DNA from: Bicyclus anynana
Taxonomy: Eukaryota; Arthropoda; Insecta; Lepidoptera; Nymphalidae
Length of the DNA stretch: 64,000 nt
Reading direction: 5' to 3'
NCBI RefSeq assembly: GCF_947172395.1
Contig: NC_069093.1
Location: 13,489,561-13,553,560, forward strand
Shown: in pieces, positions 52,136 to 62,063 of the stretch
Position numbering within the stretch: position 1 is the first letter of the stretch
Layout: each line of letters opens with the position of its first letter
The notes under the pieces: model-generated
What the model was told of the DNA's origin: nothing
Database searches by the model: none
Seen by the model: only the letters and a program-made list of their open reading frames with translations
Made by a program: the position numbers and the translations under genes

Positions 52136-52471
52136 TTTTTTTTTTGTTTTTTCTGTTCATTACAAGTTAGCCCTTGACTACAATCTCACCTGGTGGTAAG
52201 TGATGATGCAATCTAAGATGAAAGCGGACTAACTTGTTAGGAGGAGGATGAAAATCCACAAACCTTTCGGTTTCTACACGGCATCGTACCGGAACGCTCA
52301 ATCGCTTGGCGGTACGTCTTTGCCGGTAGGGTGGTAACTAGCCACGGCAGAAGCCTCCCACCAGCCAGACCTGGACCAATCAAGAAAATCTCAATCGGCC
52401 CTGCCGGGGATCGAACCCCGGACCTCCGTCTTGTAAATTCACCGCGCAAACCACTGCGTCACGGAGGCCGT
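52136..52471 (-). mobile_element. SINE-1, full length
   Basis: Read on the minus strand: GGCCTCCGTGACGCAGTGG with an A-box, TTTACAAGACGGAGGTCC, B-box GGTTCGATCCC (+ 52407-52417), the body, then a poly-A tail (T-run at 52136-52145). The acceptor arm does not fold as a functional tRNA. Confidence 0.93.
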
Positions 52472-53787
52472 CCAATTCAGTCTCTACAATAATTATTTTC
52501 ACCCTTGCTCTAGAAAGGATGACAAAAATCAGTTGGATCTGTTAAAACTAACACACTAATCAATCAGTTCATAAAAGTAGAAACAGATGTTGACGACAAC
52601 CAGCGTAAGCCATTGCAAAATTACTCTTATTTATTGTGCAATAAGAATTGCGAATTGTACGTGCGGTGTTGTTCAGTAACCCGTAATTCTGAGCATAATT
52701 TGCCTGTCTGCCCCACTCTGATGTTACGTAATGATACGGATAATATCGACTTTAACGGAACACTAGACATGTCAAAGTGACTTACAAGAGATACCGTTTC
52801 CATATGTTCTATCATTGAAATTATTGTTTTAGCACATGAATTAGAATTGCCAGATGTTTGAATAAATGCCTAAACTTGACGAATATGATGATGAACAATC
52901 ACCTGATAAACTGTAAACCTAAGAAACATTAAAAAAGATATATTAACGTCGTTGAATATTGTTCCGGAGAAAGCCTAAACTCATATTCCTCTGAAGGTGT
53001 ATCCTTCAGAGGAACAAGAGTTGAATTGTTACTGAGAGTAAAACCAAAGCTTTCTTAGAATTTAAAGTAGCGTTTCCCAATTTTCTGGATGTTGTGTCAA
53101 GTAAACTAAAATTCTGGGTCACCTTACTTTGCACTTTTAAATGTCGTCAAAAGAACCAGAAAGGGAAACGTGGGGTCAGAATTTGTATATTATAAAGATG
53201 AGGATACGAAACCTTTCGGATTGTTGTTTCCCTGTTCAACCTATCAACCTTTTTGTATATTTACACTTTTGTATTGTTTCCGTCCAATAAACACAAACGT
53301 ACGGTGGCCCACAATGCCAAAATTGCTTCCAGTTGCGGCGCACGCCGATGTTGTTTACGATCGGCGTAAATAGTCCGATAAATAGTCCGATAGTAAATAC
53401 CGATAGTGTTGCCATTTGGAGGCACGTGACGTTGATCGCTTTGCCCATTAAGGGTAATCGATTGTAAGTCCTCATTTCCTTTGGCTAATTGCAAAATCGG
53501 TGCGAAGTTTTAGGCTATGGCGCTCGTAAACGTAAAGGTCTGGCATCGATATTGATGTTGTGTTGGTAGGTCGTAGCTTTTCTATTGGGAATGGTAAAGA
53601 ATATACAACTACAAATATTTCATATTGTTGAGAAAGTCAGTCAATGTGGTCTTCGTTTTAGAGCACATAGTTCCTTTAAAGTATACCAGACTTTAAAATT
53701 CACTTGTACGGGATTTTGCCAATTGTGTCCAATAACTTCTTATAATTCTATCGGATATTTTCGTAGTTTAATAAAAGGATACGTCAC
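52472..53787. other. Intron DNA with two small palindromes
   Basis: TCCTCTGAAGG (52987-52997) / CCTTCAGAGGA (53003-53013) forms an 11-bp hairpin. ACGCCGAT (53342-53349) / ATCGGCGT (53360-53367) is followed by two 12-bp tandem TAAATAGTCCGA units (53367-53390). No gene was seen. Confidence 0.6.
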
Positions 53788-53849
53788 GTCATCAACGCAT
53801 ATTCGGCTCACTGCTAAGCTCGAGTCTCCTCTCAGAATGAGAGGGGCTA
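53788..53849 (-). mobile_element. SINE-2 3' end fragment
   Basis: ATATTCGGCTCACTGCTAAG and CTCGAGTCTCCTCTCAGAAT, truncated after GAGAGGGGCTA. Confidence 0.85.
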
Positions 53850-54049
53850 AAAATAAAAGGATAACTTTTACATTTTTCTTTTTGTAATCCTAACCTAAAT
53901 TTTGATTGAATTCTGAGCTGCAGGATTACCGTAATATAAATGATTGAAATAAGTTCTGAAAATCTGAGAAAATTTCTATTAGATTCATATTTCGTTCAAA
54001 AAGTTCTATCAGCTAACCCTTTTCCTGTGAATAGAGCTGTTGCTAATCC

Positions 54050-54310
54050 TAGTTCGTGTATAAAATCTCACCGGCCATTCGCCATCACCTCCGCAATATG
54101 CGGGTAGCTGAAAATTATTGGATAATCAGCGGCCGACGTGACGCGGTGATGGCGTCGCATACACACTGCCGGATTATGCAAATGGGGATAGGATATCGAC
54201 ACGAACTCACGGAGTTTTAGAGCGAAACTATTTCGATATAGATGATAATAATACCCCCGTCGTGTCTGCGTTTGCATTATTTAGTCAAGACGACGTTGAT
54301 GCAAATATGC
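54050..54310. promoter_or_regulatory. Unique GC-rich island with POU octamers and a long-loop palindrome
   Basis: CGCCATCACC (54080-54089) and GGTGATGGCG (54145-54154) are exact complements, with further GCTGA/TCAGC pairing inside. Perfect octamers ATGCAAAT lie at 54176-54183 and 54299-54306, with a near-octamer TTTGCATTAT at 54271-54280. No coding frame is supported. An enhancer role is inference. Confidence 0.35.
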
Positions 54311-55018
54311 ACTGGGAAGATGTTTGACTATTATAGCAGACTTTGAAAAAGGAGGAAGTTTTGAAATATTTTTATTTATTTGTTTGAAAACATTAACTGC
54401 TAAGTGCTGCTACGTTAAGTCCATGCTCACATTTATGTACATTATTAGATTAAGAATGCTTAAGAGATCCTAGCTACTAAGACATTTTCACAACGTTCAC
54501 AATTTTTACAGAGTATATGTCATTTTATTTGTCAGTATGTACTCAGTATGTAATCTAGTTTATTAACGGAGCTAATGGCATGCATTGGAATGACAGCTGT
54601 CATCAGAGTTGTTTTAAGTATTCAAGAACACAGTATGTTATTAACAATGAGTGGACCTTACGGCAAACAGTGTTCTCTATGTAAGTTATGAAAGTTTAAC
54701 ACCACCAACTTCTCTAATCCATGCTAGTTCTGAGAAATTTCTGGAAGAAAGAAATCCAATACAGTCAGATCAAAGAATCATCTTCTCTAACAATCTCATC
54801 GGAGATCTTTGGTTGAATACTAATCTAATTAATAAAACCAACGAAGCATATATCTAGTCTTAATTCATAATCCATTAAGACAGCACACAAGCTACCTAGG
54901 CACTCGAGACTGATCATTTCATACGTCCACTTAACAAGAAGCAAGCCCGTATTATTGTTATTCAGATGTAATTCAGACATAAATTGGATCCGTTGTTTCA
55001 TACAGGTCTGCACCACTG

Positions 55019-55693
55019 GCACTAACATGCGACCAAATGAGAAATAGAGATACTAATATTTTTAACATAATAACTTTAAATACTTAAAAAAAACTAATAA
55101 ACTCGGCTTTTAGCACGCACTAAAAATTACAAATATTATATTTAAGTCACGTGACTATTTTTTTCGTATTCCTGACAGCACATTTCAAACAGCCAGTCCG
55201 CCATCTTGGGGAGGCCGCCATATTGGATGTGTAATGACGTTTCTTAGCTAGTCATGTATTGTCATCAGAACTCAGAGCGTGTGCAAAATTTCAACCTAAT
55301 CGAAGACCGGGAAGTGGATCAAATTAAGATAGTTACAAGTGAAAGTAATCTATAGCGTATAAAAATGGAGCCGACTTCTAAACTTATTTTCATGAAAATT
55401 AAATGGGACTAATCTGGAAGTATACTCTTTTAAACAAAAAAAGAATTTTAAAAATTGGTTAATAAATGAGGAAGAAGTAAGAAACATTAAAAAAAAAACT
55501 AATTGAGACTTAAACTTCCTTCTTTTTTTGAATTCAAAAATGTCGTTCAGTAGCGATGGATTTGTGTCAGCCACATCTCTTTTGGTCCAACGCAATGAAC
55601 GAGATAGCGATATGTCCGGTTGCACTGCCATTGGTTGAAGTTTATCTGTTTCTCTTCAGGATCTTCTCATTGGTTGAAAGTTGCACAGGATTC
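55019..55693. mobile_element. Composite inverted-repeat element related to the 63464 MITE
   Basis: The left end CACTAACATGCGACCAAATG matches the terminal repeat of 63464-63625. The right part GCACTGCCATTGGTTGAAGT (from 55623) matches its interior, and the right end is decayed (TTCTCATTGGTTGAAAGTTG). Repeat R1 copy 2 lies inside, so the element either carries R1 or was invaded by it. Confidence 0.55.
55115..55350 (-). mobile_element. Interspersed repeat R1, copy 2
   Basis: The complement of 36980-37265. GTCACGTGAC is at 55146-55155 and the complement of AAGATGGCGG at 55199-55208. Next to it this copy has GGCCGCCATATTGGATG, which is altered in copy 1. Confidence 0.8.
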
Positions 55694-56275
55694 TAGCTTC
55701 AGCAAACAGTATAGCCTGAGTAAAAGTATAGCCATTGCATCTTGCCACGTGTGTGAAGGCATTCTCGTCTCCTACAAGATCGTAAACGAAAACGTCTTCA
55801 CGTGATTTATATTTATTTTAAAAAAGATGATTTCAAATGAGAACAAATTGTTATAATTAAAAAACAATTCTTGAGATTTATGCCTGATATTTAAAACTTT
55901 TAAGACATTGCTGATTTATATCAAGTAAATTATTGTAATCGGTTTAACAAAACCTTTTTGAATCAGATAAATGTGTATCGTTTTAATTTTCATTTGAATA
56001 ATTTATTTACTTCAGGAATGTACCTAAATGTCCAGAATTATTGACTTCTTATTACACCTGTTACACCTGTTTTGTTTTGTAGTTCTGAATTCTGTGCATA
56101 ATATTTTTTGACAATAATTGTATGATAATTGGGTATTTTAGTCGTATGTACAAGTGCTAACATAAATGCAACACATTTGATAAAAATATGTTTATCAAAG
56201 TGCATTTAAAATTATCTAGATAAGATAATCATCATAATAATTAAGAATTCCTGATAGAAACGTGCAAATAGCTTT

Positions 56276-56627
56276 ACTAGCGGACGTCCGCGACTTCATT
56301 CGCGTGGATTTTATTTTTTTTTACGAATACCGGAGGAACTGTCGCGGACTATTTTTTAGATCATTTAAAGGGCAACAATTCTGTCATACATGATTTTTGT
56401 GAAACTTCAACGTTTACGGAGCATCGAAGCGTAAGCTCTCAATAGGAAATCTCCCGATTTTGAAACATCCTTCATTGGTTTCCGCTCCTGTTGGTCTTAG
56501 CGTAATAATCTATACCCTATAGCCTTCCTTGGTAAATGGGTTATCTAATACTAAAAGAATTTTTCAAATCGACAAACTGGTTCAAGCAAACTAACAAACT
56601 GGTCAACTTTATAATATTAGTATAGAT
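56276..56627 (+). mobile_element. TAGAT-end repeat, longer copy
   Basis: It runs from ACTAGCGGACGTCCGCGAC through a T-run and GATCATTTAAAGGGCAACAA to TTATAATATTAGTATAGAT. The 3' 120 bp match subtype b; the 5' part is an extra region not seen in the shorter copies. Confidence 0.8.
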
Positions 56628-57325
56628 TGTCAACAATACTACTTTCATGTTACATAGAATGTCGTATACGCATACGGCCCTTCTTTTCTGAAGGGATAAT
56701 CATGTACATCCAGGTCTAAGGTTAGGTCCATACTAGGTAACGCGGCAGCGATGGCATTTCTACATGTCTACCGCCTATTCATTTCCCTGGGAACAACATG
56801 ACTAAACAAATTGCCCGATACAATGCTTAGACAATGTTCCCTTAGACATGGTGCACGTAAACAAGATTTCTATTTACTAAATAGAATAACGTCGTGATCC
56901 ATTCATTTCTTTTAGTATCTGAATATGGAAAATGTAAGCATTTTGGGTTGTGTTCGCTACACTGTTGCAGTATCCGGCAGTAAACGCTACTGTGTACACA
57001 ATAACACAATAACTTATTATTCAAACAGTGTTTGTGTGAATATTTGAAATGTAAACTTGAAATAAGTTTTCTCTGAAACACGGTAGAAATAGCTATGAGT
57101 ATGATAGTGTACTATGATACTGTGTGTGTTTAGCAAAGTAATTATTCTTAGTAGAAAAAACAAGTTACATATCAGGATTTCTATTTATTGAACATTGTAG
57201 AGCTAACATCTGAGGAACTCCGCACATGAAGGGCGCTATTTCACGTTTAATAAGAAAATAAATCAATTGCGTATTCGTTGATAAACTACTAAACCTTCGC
57301 AAAGTAACGCATACTTTTATTTAAT

Positions 57326-57528
57326 ACTAGCCGACCCGCGTGGTTCCCGTTCCCGAAGGATTTACCGTAATTCCCGAGGAAAACAGGGATAATATATAGC
57401 TTATAGCCTGCCTCGATAAATGGGCTATCTAACACTGGCAGAATTTTTCAAATAGGACCTGTAGTTTCTGAGATTAGCGCGTTTAAGCAAACAAACAAAC
57501 TCTTCAGCTTTATAATATTAGAATAGAC
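57326..57528 (+). mobile_element. TAGAT-end repeat (subtype b), first of a head-to-tail pair
   Basis: It runs from ACTAGCCGACCCGCGTGG to TTTATAATATTAGAATAGAC and abuts the next element directly. Bases 56628-57325 upstream hold nothing recognised. Confidence 0.85.
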
Positions 57529-57714
57529 TAGCCGATACCCGGCAATTTCTCCTGCGTAAATAATGTTCCCTTTAGACTACAAGGATAAAATATACACCTA
57601 TGAATCTCACAAATAATATGGCTTTCTAGCGGTCAAAGAATTTTCAAAATCGGTTTAGTAGATCCGGAGATTACCCGTTACAACACTTTACCTCCATAAA
57701 ATATCAGTAGGTAT
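57527..57714 (+). mobile_element. TAGAT-end repeat (subtype a), second of the pair
   Basis: It runs from ACTAGCCGATACCCGGCAAT through CGGTTTAGTAGATCCGGAGA to a decayed end ATAAAATATCAGTAGGTATA. It runs into the tail of the SINE-3 that follows. Confidence 0.75.
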
Positions 57715-57990
57715 AAATAAATAAATAAATATACTTAAACAATACACATCACTATCTAGCCCCAAAGTAAGCATACAGAGTAGCTTGTGTTATGGGTGCT
57801 AAGATAGTTGATATTATAATATTAATATACAATTATATACTACATATAAATACTTATATAATGTATAAATACACACAGACACTGGAAAACACCCATGCTC
57901 ATCACACAAATATTTTCCAGTTGTGGGAATCGAACCCACGGCCGTGGATGCAGAAAGCAGGGTCACTACCCACTGCGCCACGCGGCCGTC
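57714..57990 (-). mobile_element. SINE-3, full length, (TAAA)n tail
   Basis: On the minus strand A-box TGGCGCAGTGG (+ 57970-57980) and B-box GGTTCGATTCC (+ 57926-57936) precede CCACAACTGGAAAATATTTG. A low-GC body and TACCCATAACACAAGCTACTC-type end follow (seen as AGTAGCTTGTGTTATGGGT on the + strand at 57780-57798), then a (TTTA)n tail. The tRNA-like fold lacks a paired acceptor stem. Confidence 0.9.
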
Positions 57991-59378
57991 AAGATTTTAT
58001 TGTAGTAGAAACTAAGTATGTATTTCTTACTAATTTGTACTACGTTACTTTGTTGTATTCTTCATAAATTACACGAGTAAAACTTACTCTCCGTACAATG
58101 GCATACCATCTGCATTGATCTTCATAAAGCTTTCACATTCGTTCACATATCATTACACTGAATAATGACTTCAGCTCTCATTAAAATTAAGTTATACCAA
58201 AAAGCCAGGTATCGTTTACACCTTCATGTTACGATATTTTCAACGTAAAGGTACGAGAGAGAGTTTTTAAAAACAAATAGGTTTTTTGTAACTATAACAG
58301 ACTTCAAATGGTGGTTCTGTAGTAAATCTTTCCATATTTATGAGTATCATTGTATGTAAGTAATTTTATTGAAAATTTTGATGAGGGTTAATTGTCAGGT
58401 GAGGTTTTGTGAAACATAGATAGATATTATACTAATTTAGAGAGGTTCGTTTTCTTTGGAGTAAAACTATTATACCATAAAAATAAAAAATATTAAAAGC
58501 CTAAGTACTTTTTTATATTTTCAAATTATTTCTTTTTAATTATCAAGTTTAAGTCGCTTTGATTATGAAAGCTTACTTTAGCTTATATTTATTTACCTGT
58601 TTATGGAATGTATTAGACTAAATTCATTTTAATTCTTATTTAAGACGCAAAAGAAACATACATTCAGTCGAACATAGAACCTCCTGCTTTTTAAGTCGGT
58701 TAAAAAATAGTTTTTTACCACTAACCGTTTTAACGGATGGATTATCCCGCAAGGCAATCAATTAATCTATCAACATTGCTCATTTCCTTAATCAGACACA
58801 ATTTTACAGCTACTCGAATAATTATTTAGTGTGAAATTCCTGTAATAGACATCCTTTGTAATATTTTATGCAGGTTATCAGAGTTTAACCATGTAACCTT
58901 TATGATAAATAACTACATAATATATTATTTAATTTAATGAAGTATGTAATGTAAGAGATAATTATTACAATTGCATATTTACTAGTTCAAATATGTCGTG
59001 GACCTTTGCCTTTATTTGATCTCTGGACTGCACTAGATTCTAGATTCTAGATTCATTCTAGTTTCTAAAGTTTATGTTTTGTTGTAACGAAATTAAATTA
59101 AATACGTTTTTCCATACCAAACGTAATTTCCTGTAATACATTTAATACTTTCGGATGTAAACGTGCACAGACTGTCGGATAAATATTTTAATAGGTAGGT
59201 AGTTGATATTTACGTCACACACACATATCGTCCACTTTTAAAAAAATCATGATATTAATTAACTCGGTTTTATTAATGAAGATAATACTTAAATTAGCTA
59301 AACTTATTATAAAAATAAAATATAAGGAAATATAACTACAACTACAAAATTAAAATAAATTAAAATTAAAACTAATAC
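57991..59378. other. AT-rich DNA, small tandem repeat
   Basis: Three copies of CTAGATT lie at 59032-59053. Nothing else was recognised. Confidence 0.45.
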
Positions 59379-59526
59379 CTAGAAATAATTATCGAAATTT
59401 GCCGCCCTTGGTAGGGTGCCCATCACGCAGGCAGCATTCCCGCGCTGAATTGCGATAGAAATTCTTTGCGCGAGAAAGCTGCCCGCCCGAGGGTCGCCTG
59501 TTGCCTCTCTGAGGCGTTTGCAGATC
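59379..59526 (-). pseudogene. Family A non-LTR RT C-terminus, uninterrupted to its stop
   Basis: On the minus strand 48 codons read in one frame: KRLREATGDPRAGS, then FLAQRISIAIQRGNAA, CVMGTLPRAANFDNYF, and a TAG (+ 59379-59381). This is the end of an arthropod non-LTR polyprotein, and the same segment appears at 61928-62041 in the opposite orientation. It is 5'-truncated. Base composition is far more GC-rich than the flanks. Confidence 0.8.
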
Positions 59527-60149
59527 TGATATTAATTTATTATTTATTATTAATTAAACAATAGTTTATATCCACAGAAATGTCGTTTCTACTCAATAAC
59601 TACTATATATGTTCAGATATGAAAATATCGTCAATGTAACATGTAAACCGTCTATCAAAGTGTTCTGTTTCCCACACTCAAATTGCGTCACCCCTTGAGC
59701 TTTGTCAACCGCTAATCTCAGAGGATTATACTTTTACACGGATCGCTGTGGGTATTGTTGTGTACTGCGAGGCTGCTGTGGATTATCTCGTGGTTGTTGT
59801 GCCAGTAACGAGACCCTGATTACTTGGACGGATCTTGCCAGATGTTTGTACATACTCGTACAAATCATTATGATTGTATTAGATTTGTGACTACCATCTT
59901 GTTACGAGTATGGGGCTAAGTGTCAATGTACTTTGTTATTTTTTTTTCAAAAATATTTTACACTAGAGATTGAGTACTAGCGCAGCAAAACTGAATCGGA
60001 CGAATGAGCATAATTCCTTAAGTCGCTTATTAAAAATTCGGACCACTTTCATTCAACACTCGGATCACTTTTAGCAGTGATTTTGTAGGCACGTAACATA
60101 TCTATAGTATAAAATAATCATTATTTTTTTTAATATATTTACACACATG
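59527..60149. other. Intron DNA, nothing recognised
   Basis: The 62-codon frame at 59702-59890 (+) has a Cys/Gly-rich start but no domain or splice context. Confidence 0.4.
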
Positions 60150-60280
60150 GAGTAGAATTCTTAGCAAAATCTGACATCCAAACCTGTGGTAGAGTCTCTA
60201 CAAATAGTCAAACATGTTAAGCAGTTTCTAAGTGCTTATAAACTTACTGAGCCTTCTTGAAAGAATTTTCAATTTCATAT
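60150..60280 (+). mobile_element. 3' UTR end of non-LTR family B (decayed copy)
   Basis: CCTGTGGTAGAGTCTCTACA, AAATAGTCAAAC, AAGTGCTTATAAACTTACTG and AGCCTTCTTGAAAGAATTTT align with 61795-61875. Confidence 0.75.
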
Positions 60281-60311
60281 ACTACTTGCCCTGTTGGTCC
60301 AGTGCCTATGC

Positions 60312-60351
60312 GAGACCTTCTGATACAGATTTTTACTTACAAGAAGGTCTC
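60312..60351. repeat. Perfect 10-bp hairpin GAGACCTTCT / AGAAGGTCTC
   Basis: Arms at 60312-60321 and 60342-60351 with a 20-nt loop. The flanking TTGGTCCAGTG resembles a SINE A-box. Confidence 0.75.
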
Positions 60352-60410
60352 AGCCACATCAGTGACTGTAAAATTTAAATGATAATTTTTCATTTAATTT
60401 TTTCATTTCA

Positions 60411-60561
60411 TTATTCTATAACGATATTTTTATAACTCGCAAGTGCGAGTTTCGAAATCACCTCTATCTCTCTCTATTTAACACGATACAATAGAATGAA
60501 AAAGATAGCGGTGATTAGAAACTCGCACTTGCGAGTTAAACATATAATCGTTAGAGAATAG
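60411..60561. mobile_element. MITE-like element with nested palindromic arms
   Basis: The arms 60434-60453 and 60518-60537 are exact 20-bp complements, and each contains the self-palindrome AACTCGCAAGTGCGAGTT. Pairing extends outward (TATTCTATAACGAT versus its near complement at 60547-60560) and inward (ATCACC.CTATCT). Total about 150 bp, no coding capacity. Confidence 0.75.
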
Positions 60562-60690
60562 CCGTGCTGTTAGTAGATACAATACAGTTAATCCTATGAA
60601 TCATAAATGTAAATAACATAATGCTCTAAGTTATTACATCAGCTATTCGCAGAAAAACTTACCTTGTTTATGATTTCAATAATAATTACG

Positions 60691-61016
60691 TTTTTTTTAT
60701 TCTTTACAAGTTAGCCCTTGTCTACAATCTCACCTGATGGTAAGTGATGATGCAGTCTAAGATGGAAGCGGGCTAACTTGTAAGGAGGAGGATGTAAATC
60801 CACACCTCTTTCGGTTTCTACACGGCATCGTACCGGAACGCTAAATCGCTTGGCGGTACGTCTTTGCCGGTAGGGTGGTAACTAGCCACGGCCGAAGCCT
60901 CCCACCAGCCAGACCTGGACCAATTAAGAAAATCTCAATTTGCCCAGCCGGGGATCGAACCCAGGACCTCCGTTTTGTAAATCCACCGCGCATACCACTG
61001 CGCCACGGAGGCCGTC
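60691..61016 (-). mobile_element. SINE-1, full length
   Basis: On the minus strand: GGCCTCCGTGGCGCAGTGG, TTTACAAAACGGAGGTCC, B-box GGTTCGATCCC (+ 60951-60961), the whole body and a poly-A tail (T-run from 60691). It is very similar to 52136-52471. Confidence 0.93.
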
Positions 61017-61192
61017 AAAACGTTTATATTAATGGAAATTATTTATTTTAGATGCTCGCCTGAAGTTAGAAAAACAATAATGTTAGTTATAACTTCTAAC
61101 GTATGTACAAACACAGCGCCGTTGCAGTTTAACTACTGTACATTTGCCGTGGAGACCCTTGGGCCATGGAGTCGCAGTGCCAAAATCTTTAA

Positions 61193-61287
61193 TATATCAA
61201 CTAAAATCACTAAAATCAATATATCAACTATATCAACACTATCACTCAATATATCAACACTAAAATCAATATATCAACTAAAATCAC
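61193..61287 (+). repeat. Degenerate tandem repeat at the 5' junction of element B
   Basis: Repeated AATATATCAACTAAAATCACT-like words occupy about 95 bp between the TTTAA junction and the first recognisable RT residues. They read as a low-complexity Ile/Ser/Thr/Leu stretch. Confidence 0.7.
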
Positions 61288-61892
61288 GCGAGTCCCTTCG
61301 TCAAAAGTTTAAAGAAATAGGCATTTTAACAGTAGCCGGTCAGTATATATATAACAGTATAGTCTATGTAAGACAAAATATTAATTTGTACAAACGAAAA
61401 GGAGATCTAAACCCACGTCTTACTGGACACGGGCATAAGTTAGTTATTTCTGCATATCGTCTCCAAAGAGTTAAAAAATCTTTTGTGGGTTTGGGTGTAC
61501 TCTTCTATAACAAGATCCCCAAGACTGTGATGGACTTGCCAATGCACAACTTTAAGCAATGTGTTAAAAAACATTTACTTAGTCGAGGTTACTACACTAT
61601 TGATGAGTTCCTTAACGACAAAGGTGCTTGGAGGCCATTGGATCAGCTTCCACCTTCACACAGGAAATAAAACTATAAGAAATTGTAATTTAATTGTTAT
61701 CAAATGTAAATTGTAATACTGTATGACTTTTTCAAAAGAGCAACTGTTGAGTTTCTTGCCGGTATCTTCTCAGCAGAACCTGCCTTCCGAACCGGTGGTA
61801 GAATCTTTACAAATAGTCAACTGACGTGTCAAAAGTGCTTGTAAACTGAGCCTACTTGAAATAAATGAATTTTGAATTTTGAATTTTGAATT
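61193..61892 (+). mobile_element. Non-LTR retrotransposon B, 5'-truncated, inserted into family A
   Basis: It encodes the C-terminal tail of a Jockey/CR1-like reverse transcriptase: SLRQKFKEIGILTVAGQYIY, then SFVGLGVLFYNKIPKTVMDL, then FKQCVKKHLLSRGYYTIDEF, with a stop at 61668-61670. A 3' UTR of about 200 bp ends GAGCCTACTTGAAATAAATG plus a (TTTTGAA)n tail. TTTAA flanks both ends (61188-61192 and 61893-61897). The 212-codon open frame beginning at 61032 is therefore a chance fusion of A and B, not a host gene. The coding part of B is well preserved. Confidence 0.85.
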
Positions 61893-62063
61893 TTTAACCG
61901 AATCATTTCACCGCGCCTAGTCGCCTCGACAGAAGGGCTGGCTCATTTTTGGCGCAAAGGATCAGCCTGGCTGTCCAACGCGGAAATGCAGCCAGTATTC
62001 TTACCACCATTCCATGTGAGCATGATTTGTATGGCTATTAGGATATCAAAGGATAAAAAAAAA

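Larger units (their letters stand above)
61130..62063 (+). pseudogene. Family A non-LTR RT C-terminus, split by insertion of element B
   Basis: The left part (61136-61192) encodes TFAVETLGPWSRSAKIFN. The right part resumes at 61893 with N-RIISPRLVAST, has a small deletion near 61928, and continues AGSFLAQRISLAVQRGNAA to a TAG at 62039-62041, followed by a short 3' UTR and poly-A at about 62055-62063. The two parts join in frame once element B and one copy of the TTTAA duplication are discounted. The order of motifs matches arthropod non-LTR polyprotein ends. It is 5'-truncated and non-functional. Confidence 0.85.

Noticed and set aside
52405..52471. A genuine tRNA gene at the head of the SINE-1 copy
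   Set aside because: The same head occurs at 60951-61016 attached to the same body, and no paired acceptor stem is seen.
57914..57990. A genuine tRNA gene on the minus strand
   Set aside because: A- and B-boxes are good, but the acceptor ends do not pair and the sequence continues into a SINE body with a (TTTA)n tail.
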